From: Pilaira anomala
Lineage: Eukaryota; Mucoromycota; Mucoromycetes; Mucorales; Mucoraceae
Direction: 5' to 3'
Assembly (NCBI GenBank): GCA_025716855.1
Contig: JAIXMQ010000069.1
Location: 62,001-126,000, forward strand
Length of the DNA: 64,000 nucleotides
In this document: in pieces, positions 10,703 to 23,086 of the stretch
Layout: every line of letters begins with the position of its first letter
Numbering within the stretch: position 1 is the first letter of the stretch
Notes under the pieces: model-generated
The model's input: only the letters and a program-made list of their open reading frames with translations
Databases searched by the model: none
Told to the model about the DNA's origin: nothing
Position numbers and translations under genes: made by a program

Positions 10703-11928
10703 TTAAAAGATTTCAACATCCCAATCTCTTACACCAGGATCATTGTATCGAATATTTCTTTTACCTAAGCTAGCAATAGCATCGAAATCTTCTTGATCCA
10801 ATACAAAATCTTGAAAGTTCTCTAAAATACGACTTGGTGTAACGCTCTTGGGAATAACAACAATTCCTCTTTGAGCTGCGAAAGAAATGCAGACCTGAGC
10901 TGGGGATTTACCCAACTTTTTAGCAATAGATACAATTGTCGGGTCATCTACAATACGCTCTTCACCGTAGACATTGTTACCAAGAGGAGAGTAAGCTGTA
11001 ACTGCGATTTTATTCTTGTGACAGAAGTCCACCAATTCTGTTTGCAAAAGTCCTGGATGAAGTTCAATTTGTAACATACTAGGTTGGATCTTACAGTGTT
11101 TCAATACATTTGAAATTTTTTCAATATTGAAATTGGAAAGACCTAAAAAAAAATTTATCCCATGTTAATAATATGTACTTTAAATAAATTTGACTTATAT
11201 TATTACCAATAGCCTTCACAAGGCCTTCTTCTACGAGCTCTTCCATAGCAGCCCAGGTCTCTAAAGGATCAACCTTATCAATTTGAACTTTGCCATCTCT
11301 AAAAATACAAATATAAGAATTCGTAAAGCTAATAATTTTTCATTCTACTTACTTTTTGGGAATAAGGTATTCCATTGTAGGAACTGTAGGAGTTTCTTCA
11401 GGTTTACCAGAGTTCTAAGTACATCAAAAATTAGATTTTTTTAAATAGAGATATATAATATAAACATTTACAATAAATGAAACTGGCCAATGAACCAAAT
11501 ATAAATCAAGATAATCAACACCTAATGCCTTAAGAGAAGCCTTTACTGCAGATTTTACGTATTCTTTACGGTGATGTGTGTTCCAAAGCTAAACAAGTTC
11601 AACTAATTTAGTCTTGATTATATAATAAAATAATAGTTTCGGTATATACCTTAGAAGTAATGAAGATTTCTTCACGAGGGACACCAGAGTCTCTGATACC
11701 TTGTCCAACCTCATCTTCATTGCAATACACGTAAGCGCAATCTAAGTGGCGATAACCATTTTCAAGTGAGAATTTTACTGCCTTTCTAACTTCATCAGGC
11801 TTTGACAACCAGGTACCAAGACCTACGATATCAACTTGCTTGCCGGTGTTTAAAGCTAATGTATTATTAATATCTATTCAGCAACAACAAATAAATAAAA
11901 TCTTACTAATTTTTCTGTTTAAAGCCAT
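10703..11928 (-). CDS. NADPH-dependent aldo/keto reductase (AKR superfamily)
   Basis: Six exons in transcription order: 11907-11928, 11650-11855, 11472-11588, 11353-11414, 11207-11298 and 10703-11142; 312 residues, the usual AKR length. Signatures are [18 protein letters not shown] (catalytic Asp and Tyr), the Lys in [22 protein letters not shown] with the active-site His, GLSNFN, and [16 protein letters not shown], which binds the NADPH adenosine phosphate. The product is a soluble (alpha/beta)8 barrel that reduces aldehydes and ketones, close in type to fungal glycerol dehydrogenase/aldose reductases. The exact substrate cannot be read from the sequence. The start was chosen because the first exon (MALNRKI) splices in phase. 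Its 3' end lies 175 bp upstream of the TMEM164-family start. Confidence 0.93.
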
Positions 11929-12468
11929 TTTTATGTAAAAGAGTAATAAAGTAAAAAACAAAATTAGTTGTGCTAAAATTGCAGACTATTTTATATTTCG
12001 CATTAAAAATTCCTTTTGTCCGATTATTTCAGCGATTGGACAAGAAATTATTTTAGTGTTTGTAAGACAAGGTAACTGTATTTCGGGCAACAGTAATCTT
12101 TCTTCTTAGACGAAAAAGATAAAATGCAATTATAAAAGCCGTATCTGCAAGACTAACTTCATTATGATTCAAAAAAAAAAAAATGAACGCGTAATTTATT
12201 CATAACTATAAGTTTTTAAAAGAAGTATATAATATGAATCTTTTTTGATATTAGATTAATTGAAATTAAACAATATGCATTATTCAAAAAACGGATTATT
12301 ACTAAATAGAATCAAACGAAAGGTTTGTATTGTCTTTTTGAATTAAGATGGTACTTTATTTGGATATAAAAACTTCAGTTAAGCGTCTAACTTTATTTTA
12401 CCCTTTCAGTGCCTAAATTAGAAAAATATAATGAATACTAGAGAAAAAAAATATACTAATCCAATTAT
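11929..12468. other. Intergenic region, nothing recognised
   Basis: About 540 bp between the reductase start and the VPS24 stop. It is AT-rich with a poly(A) run near 12170. No ORF, RNA gene or repeat was recognised. Confidence 0.6.
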
Positions 12469-13314
12469 TTAGTGTACCTGTAAACGCTTTTGCATCATAT
12501 CTAATTCAGGGCCCTCTTCTTCATCTTCATCTTCTTCCACTTGAGCCACAGGTTTAGCTTCAAGTGCAGGACCAACATTACCTGCCTCACCGAGCATACC
12601 ATCTGTGATCTGGAATAAAACATTGTTAACTTCTTCATCTGCTGCCTCTTCAATATCGTCATCGTCCATCATATCCATTGTATCACCAATCATTTCTTCC
12701 ATAATGCCAGCCTGATAAAATCTAATAGGTAAACATGGATACATCTTTTTTTTTTTTTGATATAATACCTTGGTCATTTCCATAGACATTTGTTGCATTG
12801 TTTGTGAGATTTCTGGTAACTTGGCCAACTGGTTCACCAACTTCATCACTTCACCACTCTTTTGAAGTGACCCTGCTACTTTTAATGTTGCTTTTTTTTT
12901 AAAAGGGAGAGAGAGAGAGTATGAGAAATATATATTTTGGCTTTGCTTTAAGAAATGTTATACCTAATTGATGTTCTAACTGCATAATGATGGAATTCAT
13001 TTGAGCTTTACTGGTGTATAATCTATCCTTGTGTCTTTGAGAACGTATTAATTCTTTTGCTAACATTCTACAGTTCTTAACATCTCCTTTCTTTGCCACT
13101 TGTTTAATAGAACGTTTTACTTTGGCTTCTTCGTTATCAATAGCTTGAATCTGTCGTTGAATACCTCTTTGTTGTGATCGAATTTCTTGTCTCCATTTTT
13201 TTACCTACCATACATAAGAATAAGCAACAAAAAAAAAACTTCCTTCTAGTGAAAGTAACCTACAAGTTCATCTGGTGTCTTTTTACCAAAAAATCTTTGA
13301 ATTGCTGCCGACAT
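12469..13314 (-). CDS. VPS24: ESCRT-III subunit Vps24/CHMP3
   Basis: Four exons in transcription order: 13264-13314, 12964-13204, 12769-12890 and 12469-12711; 218 residues against about 220 in the family. The basic N-terminal helix pair (VKKWRQEIRSQQRGIQRQI, VKRSIKQVAKKGD) leads into LAKELIRS, KAQMNSIIMQLEHQLATLKV and AGSLQKSGEVMK, which are CHMP3-specific. The acidic C-terminal half (GIMEEMIGDTMDMMDD and a later DEDEEEG stretch) ends in a MIM1-like helix MMQKRLQ, the site for the Vps4 MIT domain. It works in membrane scission during multivesicular body sorting. The starts of this gene and LSM3 are only 212 bp apart on opposite strands, so they probably share a bidirectional promoter. Confidence 0.95.
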
Positions 13315-13526
13315 GATTAAGCAAAAACTTGAATATATAAAGTTAAAAAAAAGGGGGAGTGACTCAAAGAATCACGGGAATGGATATATACCTTGATACG
13401 GTCATTGAAAAACTTAAAGACCAGTTTGCTCAAGCTCACCATCACACCACTAAGAAAACGTCACCATTAAAATGAGAATTGAGATAAAATTTTCTTTCTT
13501 TTTCATTTTTATATTAATACTTTATA

Positions 13527-14017
13527 ATGACTGAAGTGAGTGCACCTCTTGCTGATATTGGAGCTGTTGAAGAGCCTCTCGATTTAGTCAGACTTTCTCT
13601 TGATGAACGTATCTATGTTAAGTTAAGAGGTGATCGTGAATTACGAGGTGTTTTACACGTAAGAAACCTAATATTTCTTTAAAGAGAAACAAAGAAGCTC
13701 AATACGATTTTTTTTTTTTTACAAATAGGCTTATGATGGTCACTTAAATATGGTATTAGGTGAAGTAGAGGAAACTATTACCATTGTTGATGTCAACGAA
13801 GAGACTTTAGAAGAAGTTATAAGAGTATGCAGAAATAATAGAAGTTTTACAAATATATCAAACTTACATAAAATATATTAGACTGTTAAAAGATCTTTTG
13901 ACATGCTTTTTGTTCGTGGTGACGGTGTAATTTTGGTAAAAAGGTTTAGTTCATGATATTTGGATGTATACTGAATTTTTTTTATAATATCAGGTCTCTC
14001 CCCCTTCAAGAAACTAA
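13527..14017 (+). CDS. LSM3: U6 snRNA-associated Sm-like protein LSM3
   Basis: Four exons: 13527-13658, 13729-13824, 13882-13935 and 13994-14017; 101 residues, the family length. Sm motif 1 appears as [26 protein letters not shown] with ETI..VD behind it, and Sm motif 2 as [13 protein letters not shown]. The last exon is only seven codons plus the stop; reading through the final intron would give a different tail without the SPP motif, so the spliced form is preferred. LSM3 is part of the heteroheptameric Lsm2-8 ring on U6 snRNA and the Lsm1-7 ring in mRNA decay. It is divergent from VPS24. Confidence 0.95.
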
Positions 14018-14747
14018 ACCAACATATACATAACAAATACTTTAGTACATATAAACCCAATTTCTTTTTTTTTTCTATTAAATCAAGTTTTATCAAACAA
14101 CAAGTATAGCAGACAACAGGGTTATGTTTTACAATGTTTGCTTTTTATGGAATTGTCAGATTGGTTGAAGCTTATAACCTTTCTGATATTTCCTGAAATA
14201 AAGCTAGAGTAAGATACTATATCAGACAAGAGCAAATCGCAAGATTTGTATTTCTACTTTTAAACTTTAGCATTGGTTTGAACGTGAGGATACTTGTACA
14301 CATAATAAACATGTCTCTTATTTATTAAACGATATGAATTTAACTAGAAATATTAATGTAAAATAAATTGTGTTTTATCATTTACAAAATAATTCACATT
14401 TTAAAATAAATTTATTACATAAATGTTTGCCTTTATGAACAATTGCTCAATCGTTTTTCTAAAAATGTATATGATTGTCTAAGATAATATAGATTTGTGT
14501 ATATGCGCCTGTTACTTAAAAATGCAGACCAAAAATTTCTTTTAGTTGGTGTGTAGCAATCTAGAATCCAGGAAATCAAATACGTATATTATAAATTTGA
14601 CTACTTCAGTAGCCATAATTGATATTTGTTAGGGCTTTTGTAAAAGAACCTTTTTTGGATAGTCTTTTCTATGGCAAGTTTTTAAAACAGCTTTTGTAGT
14701 GTTGGTTGTTGTTATTGGCCTTCTTTTTTTGAGGTATAAGGTTTTTT
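14018..14747. other. Intergenic region, nothing recognised
   Basis: About 730 bp of AT-rich sequence between LSM3 and the second family A repeat. No ORF longer than a few dozen codons and no RNA gene was recognised. Confidence 0.6.
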
Positions 14748-17215
14748 CTTACAGCGAAAAAAAAATTCAGCCAATCAAATCATCTAAACAACCGAAAAAA
14801 AGTATATCTTTAGGTGAAAATCGGCCAGTCCCTCCCTTCAGATTTTTCAAAAATTAGAAATATAGATATATCTTTACATTAAATTTTTTTTTAAAGCTTG
14901 GTCTTTTAACTGTAAATGTAAAATTTTGCGCTCTTTCTAATGGTATAAAAATCAAAGTAAAGTAGTAAGAATTATTTATGGTTATTCTGATAAAATGTCA
15001 TACAGTTTTTGTTAAAGAAAGTATTTTTTTTACATATGAAAAAATATATCTTTATATACAATCATATGCCCATATAAATTTAGAATTTTCTGGATATAGC
15101 ATTGTATAATAGAATAGTTAATATTGAAGGACTTTACTTTGACATGAAAGATTTCCAGGGCTTAAAATTTAGTCTGTGTGTAATCAATTTAGCAGTGACT
15201 AATAAGCGCGACTCATATAAACTACAGACACCACATATTTAAGCCCAGAAAACCTTTCATGTCAAAGTAAAGTCCTTCAATATTAACTATTCTATTATAC
15301 AATACTATATCCAAAAAATTCTAAATTTATATGGGCAGATGATTGTATATAAAGATGTATTTTTTTATATGTAAAAAATATACTTTCTCTAACAAAAACT
15401 GTTTTCCTTACATGCACTACAAATGGAGAGTGCATGTAGCATGGTCTACACACACCTCGTTTTTCGGTCCCAGAAATCAAAATTTTGACAAAAAATACCT
15501 TCTTGTCAAAGTAAGGTTCCTCTAAATCAGCTATTTTATTAAACAATATGATATACAAAAAGTGCAGAATTTAAAGGCGCATCTTTCTAAATAATTTGAT
15601 TTATATTATTGGAAACAGAAAATATACTTGTCCTAATAAAAACTTTATTTCGTTTTCTGACAATAAACATAAATTTTTATTATTACTTAGCTTTGATTTT
15701 TGCATCATTAGAAAGAGCGCAAAATTCTACATATGTCATTAAAAGGCCAAGCTTTAAAATCTTTTTAATCTAAAGATGTATGGACATTTCTGAATTTTGA
15801 AAAAATCCATAGGGGGGGACTAGCAAATTTTTCTAAAAAATGGAATTTTTTTCACAGCTTAAAAAAAAATAAAAATTAGAAATGCAGATATATCTTTGTA
15901 TTTAAATGGTTTTAGAGTTTAGCTTTTTATCGATGTCCAAGGTAGAATTTGACGCTCTTTCGAATGGTATAAAAATAAAAGTAACATAATTAGAAAGTTT
16001 AATAGTCATTGCGAGAAAGCACAGCTTCTATTAGGGCATGTATATTTTTTGTATACAAGATAGTAAATCTAAATGCATGAAAAGCTTATTTTTTAGGTTC
16101 TGTATCGTTTGAATAAAACATTGTCTAACAAAATATGTCTGTATCCTGATTTGGTTTTTTCCCTGTTTTTTGGACCTAAAAATTGAGATTTGGGTCCAAA
16201 TTTCTTTCTTTTCAAATTAAAGTCTTTTATTTCACCTATTCTATTTTACTATATAATATACAATCGATACAGAATTTGAAGGCGCATCTTTCTATTGATT
16301 TAGAATTATTGTTTTTTATGTAGAAAATATACTTGACCTAACAAAAACTGTATATCGTTTTTTCATAATATCTATAAATATTTTTTACTATTTTACTTTG
16401 ATTTTTACATCATTGAAAAGAGCGTAAAATTCTACATATATCGTTAAAAAGCCAAGCTTTAAAACTTTTTTAATGTCAAGATATATCCACATTTCTAATT
16501 TTTGAAAAAATCTGAAGGGGGGGACTGGCTAATTTTTTGTGATTTTCCTCAAAAGATATAGGTTTGAGAAAAAATTCTAGCCAACCAAACCATCTTAATA
16601 TATAGAATTAGACATGTGAATATATCTTGGCATTAAAAAGGTTGTAAAGCTTTTAACTTCTCCATAGTGTTAAATGTAGAGTTTGACGCTCTTTTGAATG
16701 ATATAAAAATTCACTGCAAAAACAATAGTAAAAGTCAATAGTTATTGAGAAAGATAACACAGTTTTACTAAGAGAGGTATGTATATTTTTTTTTTTTTAT
16801 AAATTAATAAATCTTTAAATGTATAGAAAAGATTTGTATTTAACTTCTGCATTGTTTGAATATTAATAAAATATGTCTGTATCATCCTGAATTAGATTTT
16901 TAGGCCTAAAATTGAAAAAAAAAAAAAAAATAATCGAGATTTGGGTCCAAATTTCTTTCATGTCGAGAAAAACGTCCCTTATAACAGCTATGTTTGAATA
17001 CAATATATTATTTAGTCAATGCAGATTTTAAAGGCGCATTTTTTCTATGCATTTAGATTTATTTTTTTAATATATAAAAAATATACTTGCCTTTTAACAA
17101 AAAACTGTATATTATTTTCTCACTCATCGATAACTATTAATAGTTCTTACAATTTTCTTTTGATTTTTATATATATATTATATCATTAGAAAGAGCGCAA
17201 AATTCTACATATCTA
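14748..17215. repeat. Large inverted-repeat element, family A, copy 2 (composite)
   Basis: The left end reads CTTACAGCG with CAGCCAATCAAATCATCT, like copy 1. A near-identical core (about 15390-15600) is shared with 1680-1880 and 50480-50690. At about 16500-16560 there is a right-end-like block (GGGGGGGACTGGCTAA). It is followed directly by another left-end-like block (GCCAACCAAACCATCTTA) in the same direction, then by a partial unit to about 17215. So this copy looks like one element plus a truncated second one in tandem. There is no coding capacity. Confidence 0.7.
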
Positions 17216-17999
17216 TACTATCACAAAAACCCTTTACAAGGTCAGTCAACAGGTAAGCGTAGCGTAGAGGTCTTGCTACCGTAATAAATTGGTAAGTATA
17301 ATAGAGTCTCCTGTACTAAGTAAATCGAGACGAGTGATATTGAATGATTCTCTTTGTTTTTTTTTTAAAAAAAAAGGGGGAGGAGGGGACTCTGGTTTGG
17401 ATCATGCGATAAAAAATTACCGTTTTTAAAAATTAACGTTTTCGCGTGTGTCAAAGAGGTATAAATTTAATGTTATTAACAAACTATAATAGTCTTTACT
17501 ATTTTGTTTGATTTTTGAGGAGAGGAAATCTTTGAGCGACACACAACATATCTAAACTTAGTTTCTAGAAGGAAAAAAAAAAAGGGGGGTATTTTAATAG
17601 TTCCCTGAGAGAGTAATAAGCTGCTGCTGTTGCTGCTGCTGCTTTTTCACAATATCTTGATTAAACAAGTGAAATAAAATGACAATTAGATAGAAAGAAA
17701 AGTAAATTGAAGATGTCATATTGCCATCGCCACAGGTCTTGTATACATACACATTGTATCACTAATAATACTAGCATAATTTTACAATCACAAACAAAAA
17801 AATATTTAAAATTCAAAAGTTGAAATAAGTGTACAGTAATACAATTTATTTAGTCTTGATACCTATATAAAATAAATAAATAAATAAAAAAAAGACTCGG
17901 TTTATATATTTTTTGTTGAAGTGTGTTTGTGTGTGTGCGTGTATATGAAAGGTAAGTTATAAAGAATAGATATTAAAAAAAAAAAGAAAAGAAAACAAT
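17216..17999. other. Repeat tail block and kinase gene downstream region
   Basis: A tail block with GGTCTTGCTACCGTAAT (about 17235-17310) is shared with the other repeat copies. The rest is simple sequence, including a G-rich run near 17375, a CTG/TTG repeat near 17630 and (AAAT)n near 17870. This is probably the 3' side of the kinase gene. Confidence 0.5.
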
Positions 18000-20365
18000 T
18001 TATATGTAATTTCTAGGTAAAGGAGGTAATGGAGGTAATTCAGAGGGAATAGGTGGAGGCAAACAAGATGGAGGAGGAAGTGGATTACTATGAATACGAG
18101 GTATACTTGAAACACGAGCTGGAGATGGACGAGATGTTACGTTGTTTAAGGTAGAAGTAGTAGTAGTAGTAGTAGTGGTATTAGAGGTAGTATTGGATCT
18201 TGAAGTATTATCATGTAATGTATTTGAACTATTCGTTGAAATAGTGGATACTGAATACATTTTGGATATATTATTATTATGGTTGTTGTTGTTGTTCTTG
18301 TTTAAAGGTTTGCTGGTATGATTACGATCATCAAGATGATTATTGATTTGTTGTATATTATAATCTTCACTTAATGCAGCTACAGAACCCATTAAAGGGT
18401 ATTCACTATTATCTGGAGATGAAGCGATTCGATAACTATCATCAGAAGATCTCCTTGTTTGATATGAAGTAGGAGAATATTCTTGTGAAGGTTTATGATG
18501 ATGCTGATGATGCTGATGATGCTGATGATGAGGCTCTGTAGTAGTAGTAGTAGTAGTATTTGGATAATTTGAATGATTATATGTTTGATGTAATGGAGGA
18601 GGTCTTGATGGAGGAGGAACTCCACCATTTCTCAAAATATATTCATCACGGGCTTGTACTGCATCTAAAGGAGCTCCATCAGGAGTACTATTACCCATTA
18701 AACCAGAAGGCGGTCTCCAATCATTCCCTTTTCCATTGGTATTTCTTGCTGTTCTAGCTAATTCTTCTAATTTAAGAATATCTCCTGCTGATAAAGGAGT
18801 TGAAGGTTTTTGATTTAAATAGTCTAATACACTGGATTTATACGTTGCACCTGCATTTCGTGTGGAGCCGTACGGTGCATTGTTCGCCTGAAGTCCGTGC
18901 TTTTCTCCTGTTGTCTTGTTCATCCTTTGAGCCCAATATCTTTGCTCAATTAACTTTCGTCGGCTTTCGTTTTCATCAGGTTTGGTATAATCATACACTA
19001 AAAATTTATCTTCCATCAATTGTCGTTCTGGACTTTGTTCGGGAATATGGATATCGGTTGATTTACTATTATTCGATGTAGCATACGAGGCATTGCCTGT
19101 ACTTCTTTTTGCGCTTCGTTTCTTTACCTTTAAAGGATTATCCTCTAAAAGAATTTCTTCTAATTCATGCGTAGGGTCAAAATTGGCTCTTTTACTCTAT
19201 ATGCAATATATATATATATATCAAAAAGGTTAATAAAAACTACAGTAAAAAAAAAAAAAAAAAAAAGGATAGAGAGATAGTTACATCAGGAGAAAATGGT
19301 GGCTCTGCTTCTTTAGTCTCTAGCTTATCCCAAGGGATACCAATAAACCAGGGATGTGACATAAGTCTTTGAAATCCTTGGTCTCCATAGCCTATACGAG
19401 ACTTGATATCACGAGTCAATAAACATTTAATAAAATCAATGCCTTCAGTTGATACTTTGTGACTTTCAGGGAAGCAAACTGGATCATTTAAAATGGCTTG
19501 TTGTAACGCATCATTTGTTTTACCTCTAAATGGACGCTAAAACAAGAAGGTTTAGTTTATATAAGAATTAAAATATATAATACTTTACTTTGCCAAATAA
19601 TAGTTCGTATAGTACAATTCCCATTGACCACCAGTCAACAGATGCAAGATAGCCTCTTTTAAGTAATACTTCAGGAGCAATATAAGCAAAACTTCCAGCA
19701 ATTGATGTAATAGGTTTTTGATTTTTGATGGTAGTAGCAATATTGAAATCAGTCAAATGTGCATGTCCCTGTTCATCTAATAAGATATTATCAGGTTTCA
19801 CATCCCTTTATATATATATATATATATAGTTAGTATATATTTAAAAAGAGTGATTAACTAATAGATTGTAGTACCTGTGAATGATATTCAATCGATGGAG
19901 ATAATCAAGACTGACAGCAATTTCAGCAGCATAAAATCGAACATGATCTTCAGGTAAAATACCTACGCGATCCAGATGAAAGCGAAGATCACCACCCAAC
20001 ATAAGGTCCAAGATCATAAATAGATTATCATCGTCTTGAAAAGCATATCTCATATTCACAATTAGATTACAACTGATTTGTTCCAACATTTTTCTTTCTG
20101 AAATGATATTTTCTACTGCTCTCATTTGAATACATTTTGCCTTGTTGATATATTTTAAAGCATATAATTGTTTAGTGCCTTTATGTTGAACTACTCGTAC
20201 TTTTCCAAAAGCTCCTTTACCGACTGATCTTAATAATGTAAAATGTGATAATTCGACTGAAATAAAACTTCTTTATTAAAAAAAAAAAAAAAATGCTTAT
20301 TTTTATATTTTTTTACCTTCTCCATCAAGATCTAAAAGATCTTCTCGGCAGCAAACAATACCCAT
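18000..20365 (-). CDS. STK32/YANK-like AGC-family Ser/Thr protein kinase, 698 residues
   Basis: Five exons in transcription order: 20317-20365, 19875-20256, 19589-19805, 19285-19536 and 18000-19196. The N-terminus MGIVCCRED carries a Gly2 myristoylation site with two adjacent Cys for palmitoylation, as in YANK kinases. The kinase domain (about residues 20-280) shows the glycine loop GKGAFGKV, the VALK-type Lys (ALKYI), HRDVKPDN, DFN in place of the usual DFG, the APE motif (YIAPE) and DWWSMGIVLYELL. It is followed by a NFD..HELEEILLE tail typical of STK32. The last 300 residues are low-complexity: His/Gln, Asn, Thr and a Pro-rich end. A kinase anchored at the inner plasma membrane is expected. 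DFN is also the form found in STK32 relatives as I remember them, so activity is not excluded. Confidence 0.9.
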
Positions 20366-20711
20366 TAAACGAAATGAATGTTATAATATATTTTTTAAAG
20401 AGAAAGAAAGAGAAGTGGGATATATATTTTCTTTAAAAGTGAAATAAAATTGACATGCAATAAATAATTTTTTTTTTTTCCTTAGTTGATAATAAAGGGT
20501 AAAAAAAAAAAAAAAAAAGAAAAAGGGATAATATTGTATTGGAGGGGAACTGGTTTACACCATTATCTTCTTCATTGCTCGTTTAGCCTGAGTTTCAATC
20601 CATGGTTTTTTTGTAACCTTGTATCGAGTTTATAAGTACCTTCTTTTTGCTTCGCCAAATCACTTCATTCACGTTTTTAATTTTCTTTGAATAAATGTAT
20701 TTTTATAGCGT

Positions 20712-20745
<34 letters not shown>

Positions 20746-21746
20746 CTTATAATAGTGAAAGTAATTATTTTTTTTAGTTGGTTACACCTGTAGGTTAGTC
20801 AGTTTTTTGTCTCCCTCTTTTTATAATATTGGACTCACCACCACCTTGAGTTAGAAACATTAGAATGGTAACATTGAGTTTATAAATAATCTTTTTGACT
20901 TGCCGCCACTTCTTTTTTTTTTAAAAGAAAAAGTACAATAAGAAAAAGAGAGGGGCGAACTATCACAGTATACATATATTTATCACCACCCTTACTGCTA
21001 TTTATTTTTACTTTCTATTACATTATTGCTTGTTGATGGTTTAAAAAAAAAAAAAAAAAGTGCTCCACAACAATTACAATTTTTTTTTTTTTAATATTTT
21101 CTTGTATTACATGAATCAAATAATACGTATAATAAGCTATTAAGGTATTTTATTGAAGAAAAAAAAAATATATCTTGTTTCTGTCAGCAGTAATTTTAGT
21201 AAATACATACACTAAGTTTAAAGTTTAAACTGACAACATATAGTTTTTTTTTTTTTTGTTGAAAGTCCCTGATAAAGCAAATCCATTGAAGTGCTTGTAT
21301 AAAATATCCCTTTGATCCTATTCTTTTTTTGTAAAAGGGAAAATCAGCATGTGTATACAGTAAAAGGAGAGAAGGTCTTACTCATTACAAATAAATAAAA
21401 TAAAAAAAAGCTGAGTTCATTCACACAAAAAAATCAGGTGTGTTGTATTGATCCAACTTTAATCTGTGAACCCATCAGTGTTAGTCAATGCACCCACAAT
21501 AAGAAAATAGCATCTTTGCGGGCATAAAATAATTTTGCCTAGGTTATACTGTTACATGTCAAAAAGGTATGTAATGCACTACTTCTACTAGTAGGCACTA
21601 TATATAATGTTCTCTTCTGTCAAGTCTTTTTTTAGGATTTCCATAAATATCAATAATAACTGTTATGTTATTACCTCTTGTCCGATACGCCGAGAACAAG
21701 TCCCGAGCATTGCATAAAGATTTACCACAAGATCCCTGTTTCTAAC

Positions 21747-21794
<48 letters not shown>

Positions 21795-23086
21795 AAAGAC
21801 GTTTTTCATAGTGCAACACTTTCCATTTTTCAGTCCTTTTTTTATGCATTAACTGACTCTTATTATAAGATGTATTGTTTGTTTATTGTGAACAATAATA
21901 TTTTAAATAAAAAGGGGGAATATGTAATATATAACATGTACAAAATATGAAAAAGAAGAGCTTATAAAGCAGAATCTCAATGGATAAAAACTTGATTTTT
22001 TTTTTCTTTATTCTAGTTGATATAACTAGAAGAGACTCTCTCACTTCTCTCTCGCTGAAGGACTAAACGGGAATATTCTTCGGTATCCAACATTTGAGTG
22101 AGTGATTCATTGCAATAAGCACAACCTACCCTTTGAGATTTTATGTATAAAAAATATATATATATATATCCCTTTAGCATTGGAACGACTTATATTATTC
22201 AAGAAATGACTGTTTTAATAATTACATGTATTTATTTTATTTTTAATCTAAAAAAAAAAAACGTGGCATTCGAAAAGGAGTTATATAGAAAAGAAGTGAT
22301 ATGAATATAATATATATATATATAACGTTGCATATTATATATATAAAAAAAAAAAGTGTGGGGTTTCACTATTTATACATGAATTAAACATTTTTTTTTT
22401 CTTAGACTTGGTGCTGGTTACTATTGTTTTTCTATTAAAAGTAGGATAAAACGTTTCTTTTATCCAAATAACTAGACTGGCTCGAGTATATCGTTATTCA
22501 ACTTTATAGCCCGTGCGGATACCTTAAAATGGGAATATCAGGTGGTTTAACTTCTATACAGAAAAACTAATACCCAGTTCCCTGGGCTTTTGCAAAGTGT
22601 TCAAATCGAAAAAAGTGTTGAAAAAAAAAAATAGAGTGTGCTGGGTCTAAATAAGTGTCACCACCTCACTGTTTTTGCTATATAGCTGAAACTTTTTTTT
22701 TTTTTTACTTGATCATGAATGAGTAATATATCTTTTTTTTTTTTTTTTAACATAAACAAGTAAATAAATAAATAATAAAGTCATGTTTACGTTTCAAGTA
22801 GTTTAAAGAAAAATAACAATTAAAAAAAAAAGAAGCGTTCGTGAAACATTGTACAGTTGAGTAATATCCCGCCAAATATAAAGCAAAATGTGTGTGTGTG
22901 TGTGTGTAATAATTAAATAGGATCTACCTATTTTTTTTTCCCCCTTTTTTTTTTTTTTTTCTTTCTCTTTCTCTTTTCTCTCTCTCTCTCTCTCTCTCTC
23001 TTTTTGTTTTTTTTACTTTGTTTTTTTTTTTACTTTTTTTTTTGATTTTATACTACTTTTTATATATGCAGACTTTATTTTAATCA
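20366..23086. other. Long intergenic region with microsatellites
   Basis: About 2.7 kb between two divergently transcribed genes. It holds (TA)n near 20715, (CT)n at about 21749-21787, (TA)n near 22155 and 22310, (GT)n near 22890 and (CT)n near 22980, plus many A/T runs. A 90-codon open stretch across the (CT)n tract is an artefact of the repeat. No gene or structured RNA was recognised. It probably contains long regulatory or untranslated sequence of both genes. Confidence 0.55.

Noticed and set aside
21678..21950. A 90-codon open stretch with SLSLSLSL
   Set aside because: It is produced by the (CT)n microsatellite; nothing protein-like lies on either side.
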